DNA of 64,000 nt from an uncultured Tenacibaculum sp. (lineage in GTDB: Bacteria > Bacteroidota > Bacteroidia > Flavobacteriales > Flavobacteriaceae). Below the pieces are notes generated by a model. It was not told the DNA's origin. It saw nothing but the letters and a program-made list of their open reading frames with translations, and did not search any database. The first letter of the stretch is position 1. Each line of letters begins with the position of its first letter. Of this stretch, positions 38,011 to 47,793 are shown in pieces. The stretch lies in contig CANMCD010000008.1 of the NCBI GenBank assembly GCA_947496185.1, forward strand, positions 1-64,000, in the 5' to 3' direction. The position numbers and the translations under genes were made by a program.

Positions 38011-39492
38011 ATGCAAGAGGGTAAACACTTGTCTAAAATCAAAACAGGAGAACAAAAAATCATCAAAAACAACGAATTAAGTATTTGGGAGGCTCTGATA
38101 CCTGTACTTGCCTTAATTATTATGTTGGCATATAATGTCGCCGTTTTTGGAGATGATGCACTAAGTGGAAGCAATCAATTTATTCTTTTATTAGGAGGCG
38201 CTGTTGCCGCTATGGTTGGCTTTAAAAACAAGGTCTCATACAAAACCATGCTTGCAGAAGTAGAGGAAAATATCAAGTCAACCGCAGGAGCTATCCTAAT
38301 TCTACTCATGGTAGGCTCCCTAGCAGGCACTTGGCTTATCAGTGGTATTATTCCCTCTATGATATATTACGGATTACAAATATTAAATCCTACCATATTT
38401 TTAGTCGCTTGTTTAATCATCTGCGCTGTTATTTCTATTGCCACAGGAAGCTCATGGACTACCGCTGCAACCGTTGGTATTGCTTTAATAGGTATTGGTG
38501 ATGCTTTAGGTATTTCTATGGGTATGACAGCTGGTGCTGTTTTATCTGGCGCCTATTTCGGAGATAAAATGTCTCCTATGTCAGATACAACAAATTTAGC
38601 CCCTGCAATGGCGGGTACAGATTTATTTACCCATATCCGATATATGACCTATACCACGGTACCTACATTTTGTGTTACCATTTTGTTTTTCATTATCCTA
38701 GGCTTTACACAAACAACTTCTGGCGAAGCGGATACACAAACGATATTAAATGACATTGACAAAGCTTTTACTATAAGTCCACTATTGTTTATTGTACCGG
38801 TACTGGTTATCGTACTAATCATAAAGAAAACTCCTCCTCTAGTAGCCCTTTTAGCAGGTACAATTTTAGGCGGAATTTTCGCACTAATATTTCAACCTCA
38901 TGTAGTAGCTCAGATCGCTGGTGTGAAATCTTTAGATTTCAATGCTGCATACAAAGGCGTTATGCAAGCCATAACCGTAGAAACCTCGGTAGCAACGGAT
39001 AATGAAGTGTTAAAAGACCTATTTACTGCGGGAGGCATGAAAAAAATGCTAGGAACAGTTTGGTTAATTTTATTAGCGATGGTTTTTGGTGGCGTAATGG
39101 ACGCCATTGGTGCACTAGCAAGAATTAGTAGCTTTATGTTAGGCTTATTCGATTCTGTATTTGGTTTGTATGCAAGTACGGTAGGAACATGTATTGGATT
39201 GAATTTCACAGCTTCTGACCAATATCTAGCCATCGTTGTACCGGGTAAGATGTATGCACAAGCTTTTAAAGACAAAAACTTAGCACCTGAAAACCTTAGC
39301 CGAACCCTTGAAGACTCAGGAACAGTAACATCTGTACTTATCCCTTGGAATACCTGTGGTGCATATCATGCTGGAGTATTAGGAGTACCCGTAGTTGACT
39401 ATGCTTTTTACGCTATGTTTAATTGGCTGAGCCCCTTTATGACCTTATTATTTGCTGCTTTTAGAATAAAAATAAAAGAGTTAAAAAAATAA
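38011..39492 (+). CDS. Na+/H+ antiporter, NhaC family
   Basis: 493 residues with about 11-12 hydrophobic spans. Family motifs: GSLAGTWLISGIIPSMIYYG, the conserved ATGSSWTTAATVGIALIGIG, and GAYFGDKMSPMSDTTNLAPA. It exchanges cytoplasmic Na+ for H+ at the inner membrane, expected in a marine organism. It stands alone; the 266-bp spacer before it holds only a short ATGTG/CACAT hairpin after dnaE. Confidence 0.9.
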   Translation: MQEGKHLSKIKTGEQKIIKNNELSIWEALIPVLALIIMLAYNVAVFGDDALSGSNQFILLLGGAVAAMVGFKNKVSYKTMLAEVEENIKSTAGAILILLMVGSLAGTWLISGIIPSMIYYGLQILNPTIFLVACLIICAVISIATGSSWTTAATVGIALIGIGDALGISMGMTAGAVLSGAYFGDKMSPMSDTTNLAPAMAGTDLFTHIRYMTYTTVPTFCVTILFFIILGFTQTTSGEADTQTILNDIDKAFTISPLLFIVPVLVIVLIIKKTPPLVALLAGTILGGIFALIFQPHVVAQIAGVKSLDFNAAYKGVMQAITVETSVATDNEVLKDLFTAGGMKKMLGTVWLILLAMVFGGVMDAIGALARISSFMLGLFDSVFGLYASTVGTCIGLNFTASDQYLAIVVPGKMYAQAFKDKNLAPENLSRTLEDSGTVTSVLIPWNTCGAYHAGVLGVPVVDYAFYAMFNWLSPFMTLLFAAFRIKIKELKK

Positions 39493-39538
39493 TAAGTAGT
39501 TTTCCCCTATTTCTCAAAGAGTAAAAATTTAGACTAAA

Positions 39539-40411
39539 TTATCTATGCTTATTCACGAGGTAAACACCCGCTAGAATTAAAAGTGCTGCAAATAATTGAA
39601 CAATACTTAATTTTTCTCCATCGAAAATTCCCCATGCAGTCGCCACCAAAGGTATTAAGTAAGTCACCGAACTCGAAAATACAGGTGATGATATTTTTAT
39701 CAACTTATTATACAATACCTTTGCTATACTTGTACAAAGTATCGCTAAAATAATTATATACATAAAAGCAGACCTAGTTGCAGCGTTCCATTCAAAAGAT
39801 GCGTAAAAATCCGAAAATAGCAACACCAAACAAGCAGGAATAAAAACCACAATAAAATTTCCCGCAGCGATAGCCAATGAATCAACACCACTCAAATATT
39901 TTTTGATAATGTTGATGTTTAACGAATAACACAAAGACGCTAAAAAAGGAAATATAGCATAGCCATATTGTTGGTCTGGATTTAAATCAGCTCCTTTTAA
40001 TATAAGTATAGCAACTCCTATCAATCCAATAAAAACACCCCACAACTGTTCTTTTTTAAATGAAATACCAAATAATACGAGCCCAATCCACAAAGTATTA
40101 AAAGGAGTAACACCATTAAGCACCGAAACAATTGCACTATCGATTTCAGAAACGGCATAAGCATAAAAAAAGATAGGTAAAAAAGCATTAAGTACACCAC
40201 TCAAAGCAATCCATTTCCATTCTGTAGAAGTGATTGTTTTCAACCTTGAAAAACCTATAGTAACTAAAAAAAAGGTAGTAAAAATAATACGTAAAGCACC
40301 TAATTGAATTGGAGCAACTCCTAACAACCCTTTTTTCATTAAAATAAAGGAACTCCCCCAAATCAATGAAAGAATTAATAAATAACGCCATTTTTTCGAA
40401 AACAATCCCAT
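39539..40411 (-). CDS. EamA/DMT-superfamily transporter
   Basis: 290 residues from the ATG at 40411 (MGLFSKKWRYLLILSLIWGSSF); the frame is open to a TTG at 40432. Ten hydrophobic helices in two EamA repeats (SLIWGSSFILMKKGL, VTPFNTLWIGLVLFG, YLIPLVATAWGIFDGE, and others). It exports a small metabolite across the inner membrane; the substrate is unknown. Convergent with the NhaC gene. Confidence 0.88.
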   Translation of the reverse strand: MGLFSKKWRYLLILSLIWGSSFILMKKGLLGVAPIQLGALRIIFTTFFLVTIGFSRLKTITSTEWKWIALSGVLNAFLPIFFYAYAVSEIDSAIVSVLNGVTPFNTLWIGLVLFGISFKKEQLWGVFIGLIGVAILILKGADLNPDQQYGYAIFPFLASLCYSLNINIIKKYLSGVDSLAIAAGNFIVVFIPACLVLLFSDFYASFEWNAATRSAFMYIIILAILCTSIAKVLYNKLIKISSPVFSSSVTYLIPLVATAWGIFDGEKLSIVQLFAALLILAGVYLVNKHR

Positions 40412-40503
40412 TCCTGTTATTTTTGATGGCAAAATTCGACTATTAGGAATAATTAAAATAATTTAATTAATAAATTTGTAGAATAACCCAATAATTATAA
40501 TTT

Positions 40504-40974
40504 ATGAAAGCAATCAAAATCCTACTTGCATTAATATTAGTGAGTTCTTTTGCTGTTAGTTGCAAAAAAGAAGTAAAAAAGAACGAAGAAAAAAAACAAG
40601 AAACTGCACAAAGCATTCAAGAAGCTAGTTTTGCAATATCAGGCATGACATGCGAAATTGGCTGTGCAAAAACAATCGCTTCTAAGCTTTCTAAAAAGGA
40701 AGGTGTGATTGACGCTAAAGTTGTTTTTAACGACAGTATAGCTACTGTAAAATACCATGCTGATAAAACTAACAAAAAAGAGATTATTGCTTTTATCGAT
40801 GGATTAGTAGATGGAAAAACCTATAAATCTTCTGAAGTCTCAAAAAAAGAGTGTTCTGTAAAAGAAAAAAAGGAATGTAGTAAAAAGGCTAAAAAAGAAT
40901 GCCATTCAAAAAAAGAAACAGCCAAAACTGCTTGTGTAGACAACTGTAAAAAACAATGTTGTTCAGAAGCATAA
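40504..40974 (+). CDS. Lipoprotein with heavy-metal-associated (HMA) domain and Cys-rich tail
   Basis: 156 residues. Signal peptide with lipobox (FAVSCKK). An HMA fold spans about residues 40-105; its metal loop is GMTCEIGCAKTI, with CxxxC spacing instead of the usual CxxC. The last 45 residues are rich in Lys and Cys (eight Cys, e.g. KECSVKEKKECSKKAKKEC, DNCKKQCCSEA) and look like a second metal-binding region. It probably binds Cu or another soft metal outside the inner membrane. The gene stands alone with a strong terminator. Confidence 0.85.
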   Translation: MKAIKILLALILVSSFAVSCKKEVKKNEEKKQETAQSIQEASFAISGMTCEIGCAKTIASKLSKKEGVIDAKVVFNDSIATVKYHADKTNKKEIIAFIDGLVDGKTYKSSEVSKKECSVKEKKECSKKAKKECHSKKETAKTACVDNCKKQCCSEA

Positions 40975-41012
40975 TCTAATTAATATTACAATTTTGTAAA
41001 ATTACCGTCATA

Positions 41013-41043
41013 AAAAAAACCAAGGTGTGCCCTTGGTTTTTTT
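41013..41043. terminator. Bidirectional terminator
   Basis: AAAACCAAGG-TGTGC-CCTTGGTTTT, extended by flanking A and T runs on both sides, between convergent genes. Confidence 0.88.
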
Positions 41044-41070
41044 ATATAGTATACATCTATATATAATATC

Positions 41071-42882
41071 TTACTTATTCACCAAGTTTTCTGAAGTTCT
41101 GCGCTCTAATTCGGCTTGAAACTCTTCCATTACTGGTTTTACAGTACTTTCAGGAAGATCAACTATTTTAATATACATCAAACCATCTACAGCATTATTA
41201 AACTTTGGATCTACATTAAATGCAACTAAACGAGCATTTTGTTTCACATACTTTTTAATCAATACTGGAATTCGTAGAGCTCCGGGTTCAATTTCATCAA
41301 TAATTTTATCGAATTTTTGTAAGTCAGCTTTAGATTCGTCAAATACAAAATCCTTATCACCATCTTTTAACATCACTTTGTACTCCTTTTTAGGACGAAT
41401 ATATTGTGCCACATACGGGTCATAGTAATGAGATTTCATAAACTCAATCATTAATGACTTAGAAAACTCAGAAAACTGATTACTAATACTAACACCACCT
41501 ATCAAATACTTATGTTCTGGATATCGTAATGTAACATGAACAATTCCTTTCCATAACAAGAATAAAGGCATTGGTTTTTGCTGGTATTCCTTAATAATAA
41601 AAGCACGCCCCATTTCTATAGATGCTTCCATCATAGGGTAAAGCTCGGGCTCAATTCTGAATAAAGTTTGAATATAAAAACCGTTAATTCCGTACTTTTT
41701 ATAAATCTCTTTACCTAGCCCCATACGATAGGCTCCTACTAGCGACTCTTTATCCTTATCCCAGAGAAACATATGATAGTAATACCTATCATATTTATCA
41801 AGGTCTAAAGGTTTATTTGTCCCTTCTCCTACCTCTCTAAAAGCGATCTCTCTTAACCTACCTATTTCGTGTAAAATATTTGGTATTTGTTTTGCATGCG
41901 CAAAGAAAACCTCATAATTTTTACTGATTAGCAGACGAGCATCCAACTCTCTTAGTTTTTCTACTTCTTTTTTAAATAAAGAAGTCGCTCTTTGAGAAGC
42001 AATATTCTTTGCCTTTTTAGGAATTTTCAACGTTTGAGTTGACAATATCTTTTGAGGTGTTTTTTCAAAAGGATTCGCCAACATATATGTTTTCTTTCGC
42101 AAAAATTGGTAAAAATCAGGAATCTCAGTATACGTATCTTGATCTTTTACAGAAATTGGTTTTCCAATTCTTACCTTTATTGTTCTATTCTTCTGAGACA
42201 GTAATTCAGAGGGTAGCTTAGCCGTTCGTAATGTATCATTAATTTTAGATAAAAAATAAAACAGTTTACTATTCTTCGCATGAAAATAAATTGGAATCAC
42301 AGGAACTTTTGCTTTCTTTATCAAGCGAACCGCTCCTTCTTCCCATTCCTTATCAACCATCAACTTTCCATCTCTGTAAGTCGACACCTCTCCTGCAGGA
42401 AACAATCCTAATGGTTTTCCTTCTCTCAAATGCAATAATGCGTTCTTTATACCTGCAACACTCGATTTAGCATCCTTATGATTTTCAAAAGGATTCACAG
42501 GCATCACATAGGGTTTTAAGGGGGCGATCCTATGCAATAAAAAATTAGCAATAATTTTATAGTCAGCTCGATGCTCAACTAATAATTTTAACAGTAAAAT
42601 ACCATCAATGCCACCCAATGGATGATTTGATATCGTGATAAAGGGGCCGTCTTTGGGGATACGCTTCAAATCTTCTTCTGGAATTTCAAATTCAATTTGA
42701 AACTCCTCTAGCAGTCCGTTTAAAAACTCTAAATCCGATTTATGCTTATGTTTATTATAAATTTCATTTGCTTTTGAAATTCGTAAAATTTTCATCAACA
42801 TCCATCCGGAAAACGTTCCTAAAACTCCAAATTTATCAGTATTAATTGCTTTGGCAATTTCTTTAGGTGTTACTAATCCCAT
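41071..42882 (-). CDS. Bifunctional acyltransferase, OlsF-like (PlsC + GNAT/hemolysin domains)
   Basis: 603 residues. The N-terminal half is a PlsC-type acyltransferase with SNHPLGGIDG (the HxxxxD site, here HPLGGID) and FPAGEVS. The C-terminal half, about residues 310-560, is the hemolysin/N-acyltransferase GNAT-like domain (LREIAFREVGEGT, LVGAYRMGLGKEIY, MEASIEMGRAF). This fused order is that of OlsF, which in Serratia and Flavobacterium makes ornithine lipids by N-acylating ornithine and then O-acylating the lyso-lipid. It acts at the inner membrane. Another aminolipid head group is possible. Confidence 0.82.
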   Translation of the reverse strand: MGLVTPKEIAKAINTDKFGVLGTFSGWMLMKILRISKANEIYNKHKHKSDLEFLNGLLEEFQIEFEIPEEDLKRIPKDGPFITISNHPLGGIDGILLLKLLVEHRADYKIIANFLLHRIAPLKPYVMPVNPFENHKDAKSSVAGIKNALLHLREGKPLGLFPAGEVSTYRDGKLMVDKEWEEGAVRLIKKAKVPVIPIYFHAKNSKLFYFLSKINDTLRTAKLPSELLSQKNRTIKVRIGKPISVKDQDTYTEIPDFYQFLRKKTYMLANPFEKTPQKILSTQTLKIPKKAKNIASQRATSLFKKEVEKLRELDARLLISKNYEVFFAHAKQIPNILHEIGRLREIAFREVGEGTNKPLDLDKYDRYYYHMFLWDKDKESLVGAYRMGLGKEIYKKYGINGFYIQTLFRIEPELYPMMEASIEMGRAFIIKEYQQKPMPLFLLWKGIVHVTLRYPEHKYLIGGVSISNQFSEFSKSLMIEFMKSHYYDPYVAQYIRPKKEYKVMLKDGDKDFVFDESKADLQKFDKIIDEIEPGALRIPVLIKKYVKQNARLVAFNVDPKFNNAVDGLMYIKIVDLPESTVKPVMEEFQAELERRTSENLVNK

Positions 42883-42933
42883 ATATTAGATAAAATTAGA
42901 CGTAACTGCAAATATAGCGTAAATTTATCAGCT

Positions 42934-44187
42934 TTACATATTTTCTTGCATAACCAACTGGGCTGTTTCTGTATTTATTTGGCGAACAATTGACTTCCCT
43001 CGACTCCTAATAGAAGCGATTGCTTGATCATCAAAATGTCTAATTGTATACAGCGTTACATCTTTGTATGCTGTAATAGCATAGGTTTCTTTTAGTTCTT
43101 CGTAAAACTTATCAAAGTTTTTAAGTTTATCATCAACACATACAGAAAAACTCAGTGCAGAATTTTGAATTAAATTAACCTTTAATCGATGTTTGTGCAG
43201 TTTTTGAAATAAATGGCTAACATTATTTTCTACCATAAAGGTAAAATCCTTTACCGATACAGAAATTAAAATTTGATTCTTCTTAACGATATAACAAGAA
43301 ACCTTTGGATTCAATAATACCCCCTTACTCACTTTAGTTCCTTTTTTCTCCAAATCATCAAATGATCTCACATACAAAGGAATATCTTTCTTCTCTAAAG
43401 GTTGAATCGTTTTTGGATGTATTACCGAAGCTCCGTAAAATGCCATCTCAATAGCTTCCGTGTAAGAAATCTCTTGCAACAATTCTGTTTCTGAGAAAAC
43501 TCTTGGATCTGCATTTAACACCCCTTCTACATCTTTCCATATAGTTACACTCTCTGCATTCAAACAATAAGCAAAAATTCCAGCCGTATAATCAGACCCC
43601 TCTCTACCTAATGTAGTTGTTTGTCCATTATTCATACCCAAGAAACCTTGAGTAATATTCAACATGCTCGTATTTACTTTCTCTTGAATCATGGTCTCAG
43701 TAAGCTCCCAATTAACTTTAGCATCACGATAGGTTGAATCCGTTCGTATGTAACGTCTTACATCTAACCATTCGTTAGCTACTCCAATACTGCGTAAATA
43801 TTGACTAACAATAGTCGTTGATAACAATTCTCCATAACCTACCATCTGATCATATATGTAGTTATAATTTACAGAAGAATTATCCTCCATAAAACGCTCT
43901 AAAGACTTTAGCAAATCATCTACCTTTTCTCGTACTTCTTCTTTTTTCTCAAAAAGCCCGTCGATCATAGAATAATGGAACTCTTTTATGAATGTGAATG
44001 CTTCGTCTACCGTATCATTTTTATAAAAATACGCTTCAATTAACGCTTCAAAAGCATTTGTCATTTTACCCATAGCAGAAATAACTACTAAAGTATTTTG
44101 TGTTCCTTCATGTTGTAAGACTCTCACAACATTTTTTACGGCATCCGCATTCTTTACTGAAGCGCCACCAAACTTAAAAATTCTCAT
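42934..44187 (-). CDS. Aspartate kinase
   Basis: 417 residues, monofunctional. The kinase start MRIFKFGGASVKNADAVKNV carries the KFGGxS motif; TTLGREGSDYTAG is the aspartate and ATP site. The C-terminal 130 residues form ACT domains (ISVSVKDFTFMVENNV), which in this family give feedback control. It makes aspartyl phosphate for Lys, Met and Thr, and the aspartate semialdehyde that a diaminobutyrate transaminase would use. It lies 2 bp after the GNAT gene. Confidence 0.93.
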   Translation of the reverse strand: MRIFKFGGASVKNADAVKNVVRVLQHEGTQNTLVVISAMGKMTNAFEALIEAYFYKNDTVDEAFTFIKEFHYSMIDGLFEKKEEVREKVDDLLKSLERFMEDNSSVNYNYIYDQMVGYGELLSTTIVSQYLRSIGVANEWLDVRRYIRTDSTYRDAKVNWELTETMIQEKVNTSMLNITQGFLGMNNGQTTTLGREGSDYTAGIFAYCLNAESVTIWKDVEGVLNADPRVFSETELLQEISYTEAIEMAFYGASVIHPKTIQPLEKKDIPLYVRSFDDLEKKGTKVSKGVLLNPKVSCYIVKKNQILISVSVKDFTFMVENNVSHLFQKLHKHRLKVNLIQNSALSFSVCVDDKLKNFDKFYEELKETYAITAYKDVTLYTIRHFDDQAIASIRSRGKSIVRQINTETAQLVMQENM

Positions 44188-44189
44188 CT

Positions 44190-44669
44190 TTAATTTTTGT
44201 TTATAAAAGTTTGTAAGTTGTTTTCATTCATGTGTACTACTTGCCATCCATCAAGAATATTCGCTCCAGTACTTTCATAGAATTTTATCGCGTTTTCATT
44301 CCAATCAAGCACTTCCCAAGAAACTCTCTTGCATTGAATACTGTGGGCATATTTTAATACAGAAGTATACAGTGCTTTTCCTGCTCCTAATCCTCTTTTT
44401 TCTTGCGTAACCATTAAATCTTCTAGGTGGATAATTGTCCCTTTCCATGTAGAGTATCTTTCATAGAACAGCGCCATCCCTATAACCGTATCATTTTCTT
44501 CAGCAACAAAAGTCTTAAACTTGGGTTGCTCAGAAAATCCATCCCTAAGCAAATCTTCTTCTGTAGTTTCAACTTCGCCAGATAATTTTTCGAAAGCAGC
44601 CAATTCTTTTATTAAAGTTAGAATTGCTGCTACATCTGTAGGTTTTCCCTCGCGTATTGTAAATCCCAT
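44190..44669 (-). CDS. GNAT N-acetyltransferase (diamine acetyltransferase-like)
   Basis: 159 residues. The acetyl-CoA motif is EKRGLGAGKALY near residue 92, with IHLEDLMV before it and the C-terminal WNENAIKFYESTGA. The pattern MALFYERYSTWKGTIIHLEDLMV resembles spermidine/diamine acetyltransferases. It is the first gene of a two-gene unit with aspartate kinase. Substrate not proven. Confidence 0.87.
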   Translation of the reverse strand: MGFTIREGKPTDVAAILTLIKELAAFEKLSGEVETTEEDLLRDGFSEQPKFKTFVAEENDTVIGMALFYERYSTWKGTIIHLEDLMVTQEKRGLGAGKALYTSVLKYAHSIQCKRVSWEVLDWNENAIKFYESTGANILDGWQVVHMNENNLQTFINKN

Positions 44670-44854
44670 AATCCTAATTTTGTGTAAAGATAGTTTGATT
44701 TGTTTTCCTCAAAAATTTAGCTACAATTTCCAACACATCACTCCTATTTGTTAAAAAACAGCACAAACAAAAAACAATAAAAAAGCCAACTAAAAACCTA
44801 ACTAACAACAAGTAAACTAGTTTTTCTTTTAACATACAATTTCAACTGAAAAGG

Positions 44855-44885
44855 TTGGAGATCCGTAAAAAAGTTATCATCTTTG
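44855..44885 (+). promoter_or_regulatory. Promoter of fbp
   Basis: TTG at 44855-44857, a 20-bp spacer, and CATCTTTG at 44878-44885 (one mismatch to TAnnTTTG), 27 bp before the ATG at 44912. It supports that start over the more upstream one. Confidence 0.55.
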
Positions 44886-44911
44886 TGTATCTAACACTGA
44901 CATTTTTTAGC

Positions 44912-45976
44912 ATGAAAAACAAGCACATGACACTTGGTGAATTTATCATTAGCAACCAAAAAGCCTTTAAATATTCATCTGGTGAATTATCTCGTTTAAT
45001 AAATTCAATACGTTTAGCAGCTAAAGTGGTCAACCACGAAATAAGAAAAGCTGGTTTAGTTGATATTACGGGAGCTGCTGGTGATATTAATATTCAAGGA
45101 GAAGCTCAACAGAAATTGGACGTTCTAGCCAACGACCTATTCAAACAAACCTTGATTAATAGAGAAATCGTTTGCGGTATTGCCAGTGAAGAGGAAGACG
45201 ATTACGTAATCGTTGAAGGACAAAACAAAACCAACGACAACAAATATGTACTTCTAATGGATCCTTTAGATGGTTCTTCAAACATTGATGTAAATGTTTC
45301 TGTAGGTACAATTTTCTCTATATACAGAAGAGTTTCTCCAATTGGAACCCCCGTTACTAAAGAAGATTTCCTTCAAAAAGGAAGCGAACAAGTTGCTGCT
45401 GGTTATGTTGCTTACGGAACTTCTACCATGCTTGTTTTTACAACAGGTAACGGTGTAAATGGTTTTACACTAAACCCTGCAATTGGTACATTCTACCTAT
45501 CACATCCGAATATAAAATTTCCTGAAATTGGTAAAATATACTCCGTAAGCGAAGGATATTTTACTCATTTTCAAGAAGGAATGAAAAGATTTTTAGTACA
45601 TTGTAAGGAATTAAACAAAGAAGACAATCGCCCTTATACAGCACGCTATATTGGGTCATTGGTTACAGATTTCCACAGAAACATGCTTAAAGGTGGTGTC
45701 TATATTTATCCAGCTACTGCTATAACACCCAATGGAAAACTTCGTTTGCTTTACGAATGCAACCCTATGGCTTTTATCTGCGAACAAGCTGGTGGAAAAG
45801 CATCTGATGGATTTACACGTATTTTAGACATCAAGCCTTCCGAATTACACCAACGCGTTCCTTTTTATTGCGGAAGCAAACAATTAGTACAAAAGGCTGA
45901 GCGTTTTATGAGTGAATTTTCAGCCGAAGAAAAGCCGTATTATGATATGGTATCAAACAACGATAATACGCATTGA
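44912..45976 (+). CDS. fbp: Fructose-1,6-bisphosphatase class I
   Basis: 354 residues from the ATG at 44912; an ATG at 44855 in the same frame overlaps the promoter and adds a non-conserved leader. Gluconeogenic hydrolysis of fructose-1,6-bisphosphate. [21 protein letters not shown] is the metal and phosphate site, with further ligand sites at [10 protein letters not shown] and [12 protein letters not shown]. The C-terminal [20 protein letters not shown] is typical. Confidence 0.95.
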   Translation: MKNKHMTLGEFIISNQKAFKYSSGELSRLINSIRLAAKVVNHEIRKAGLVDITGAAGDINIQGEAQQKLDVLANDLFKQTLINREIVCGIASEEEDDYVIVEGQNKTNDNKYVLLMDPLDGSSNIDVNVSVGTIFSIYRRVSPIGTPVTKEDFLQKGSEQVAAGYVAYGTSTMLVFTTGNGVNGFTLNPAIGTFYLSHPNIKFPEIGKIYSVSEGYFTHFQEGMKRFLVHCKELNKEDNRPYTARYIGSLVTDFHRNMLKGGVYIYPATAITPNGKLRLLYECNPMAFICEQAGGKASDGFTRILDIKPSELHQRVPFYCGSKQLVQKAERFMSEFSAEEKPYYDMVSNNDNTH

Positions 45977-46049
45977 TGCATACATTATTTAAAGAATAAG
46001 CTAGTACAATTATAGATAAATAATATTTATACTGAAATTAATTTTCAAT

Positions 46050-46079
46050 AAGGTAAACGGTTGTTTGCCTTATTTTTTT
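46050..46079 (+). terminator. Terminator of fbp, overlapping the sod promoter
   Basis: AAGGTAAAC-GGTT-GTTTGCCTT with one wobble pair, then T7. The TTG of the sod promoter lies within the loop and stem. Confidence 0.7.
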
Positions 46080-46091
46080 GGTTTAACTTTA
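46061..46091 (+). promoter_or_regulatory. Promoter of the superoxide dismutase gene
   Basis: TTG at 46061-46063, a 20-bp spacer, and TAACTTTA at 46084-46091 (one mismatch), 43 bp before the ATG. Confidence 0.5.
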
Positions 46092-46134
46092 CCCCACAAA
46101 AAAACGAAAAATAACCGATTAAAATTAATTAATT

Positions 46135-46743
46135 ATGGCTTTTGAATTACCAGAACTAGGCTATGCTTACGACGCTTTAGAACCTCATATTGATGCTAGA
46201 ACTATGGAAATACACCATAGCAAACACCACAACGGATATACGACTAAATTAAACGGGGCGATTGAAGGAACTGACCTTGAAGACAAGTCTATCGAAGATA
46301 TCTTAACTAATTTAGACATGAACAACATGGCAGTTCGTAATAACGGTGGAGGTTTCTATAACCACTCATTATTTTGGACTGTAATGAACCCAGAAGGTAA
46401 GGGACGTTTATCTGGTGAATTAAAAGACGCTATTGAAGAAGCTTACGGTTCAGTAGAAGCTTTTAAAGATGCTTTTTCTAAGGCAGCAGCTACACAATTT
46501 GGTTCAGGATGGGCTTGGTTATGTGTACATGAGGGAGGAAAGGTTGAAGTTTGTGCTACGCCAAACCAAGACAATCCACTTATGCCTAATGTTGCTTGTG
46601 GAGGTACACCAATCTTAGGATTAGATGTATGGGAACATGCGTATTACTTAAACTACCAAAACCGTCGTCCTGATTATATTGAAGCTTTCTTTAACGTAAT
46701 CAACTGGAATGAAGTTGAAAGAAGATATGCAGAAGCTAAATAA
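46135..46743 (+). CDS. Superoxide dismutase, Fe/Mn type
   Basis: 202 residues. Metal ligands are visible in [12 protein letters not shown] (His), YNHSLFW (His) and [19 protein letters not shown] (Asp and His). GSGWAWL is also conserved. Cytoplasmic superoxide dismutation to H2O2 and O2. Metal choice cannot be settled by eye. The gene has its own promoter and terminator. Confidence 0.95.
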   Translation: MAFELPELGYAYDALEPHIDARTMEIHHSKHHNGYTTKLNGAIEGTDLEDKSIEDILTNLDMNNMAVRNNGGGFYNHSLFWTVMNPEGKGRLSGELKDAIEEAYGSVEAFKDAFSKAAATQFGSGWAWLCVHEGGKVEVCATPNQDNPLMPNVACGGTPILGLDVWEHAYYLNYQNRRPDYIEAFFNVINWNEVERRYAEAK

Positions 46744-46763
46744 GTTAGTTTTCTAAACAAAAT

Positions 46764-46789
46764 AAAAAAGGGCGTAATGCCCTTTTTTT
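46764..46789. terminator. Bidirectional terminator after the sod gene
   Basis: AAAAAAGGGC-GTAAT-GCCCTTTTTT, perfect 10-bp stem, between convergent genes. Confidence 0.9.
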
Positions 46790-46810
46790 ATTTTAATATT
46801 TTTCTTATTG

Positions 46811-47677
46811 CTACTTAGTTAATAACTTATTCGTCCTAACAATAGCTTGCTCATTTTTCCAGTCAATCCATTTTTGTCCTTTTAAACGACGCATAATATT
46901 ATCTATCGTTCGCATAACAAATACATTATACACAGCTTTCCCCAAGTTTTTAGGGTTTCTGGCAATCGCACGAAGACTCATCGAAAACCCAGGAGTCATA
47001 TAACGCATATAATGCCACCATCCTTCAGGCATATATAAAACATTACCGTGTTCGAGCTCAGCCACATGCCCTTCCACATTTTTCAATGCAGGCCACTTGG
47101 TTAAATCAGGATTATTAAAATCAATATCCTCTCTTGTGATTAACGAATTAGGAATCTTATACAAATACTTATTTTGATTTTGATCAAATAAGATACATTT
47201 TTTCTTTCCTTCAAAATGGAAATGAAAAATATTGGCTAAATCAATATCATAATGCATAAAGGTATAAGAATCTTTTCCCCCGAAAAACAACATGGGTAAC
47301 CCTTTCATTAATCGCAACCCAAAATCTGGAAAACTAAAATCTTTTTGAAGAATCGGAACTTCCTTAAGAATATTCCATAAGAAAATCCTGTACTTGGTAG
47401 GTTCTTTCTTCAACAAATCAACATATTCATGCATTTTCATAGTTGCATGTGGTTCATTAAACCCATCCTTATAATCAACGGGCCTATCGTCGTATAATGG
47501 AACCGTTTTTTCTCCAGCTACCTCTTTCATATAGTCCAAAGACCACTTTGAATACGCAGGCCAATCTTCAATAAAACGCTCTATTACTACCGGTTTCTGT
47601 GGTTTAAAATAGTTTTTGATAAAGTCTTCTTTAGTAATGGTCTCAACTCTATCAATAGGCTTTAAGTGTAACCCCAT
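46811..47677 (-). CDS. Cupin-like (JmjC-type) protein, possible 2-oxoglutarate oxygenase
   Basis: 288 residues. The start (DRVETITKEDFIKNYFKPQKPVVIERFIEDWPA) and the cupin core are those of the cupin_8/JmjC-like family. The HxD iron motif is MHYDIDLANIFH and the distal His is in MPEGWWHYMRYM. These proteins often hydroxylate protein side chains; the target is unknown. Convergent with the sod gene. Confidence 0.83.
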   Translation of the reverse strand: MGLHLKPIDRVETITKEDFIKNYFKPQKPVVIERFIEDWPAYSKWSLDYMKEVAGEKTVPLYDDRPVDYKDGFNEPHATMKMHEYVDLLKKEPTKYRIFLWNILKEVPILQKDFSFPDFGLRLMKGLPMLFFGGKDSYTFMHYDIDLANIFHFHFEGKKKCILFDQNQNKYLYKIPNSLITREDIDFNNPDLTKWPALKNVEGHVAELEHGNVLYMPEGWWHYMRYMTPGFSMSLRAIARNPKNLGKAVYNVFVMRTIDNIMRRLKGQKWIDWKNEQAIVRTNKLLTK

Positions 47678-47750
47678 TCTTCGAAATTTTTTCAGGGAGC
47701 AAAGTTAAGAAATTGTTATGAAGTTTTTATATTTATTTGATTTTGTTAAA

Positions 47751-47787
47751 AACTAACACTCACAAGGGCTAGTTATGAGTGTTAGTT
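47751..47787 (-). terminator. Terminator of bioB
   Basis: A perfect 12-bp stem AACTAACACTCA / TGAGTGTTAGTT, 13-nt loop, followed by T-rich sequence on the minus strand. Confidence 0.8.
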
Positions 47788-47793
47788 AAGTAC

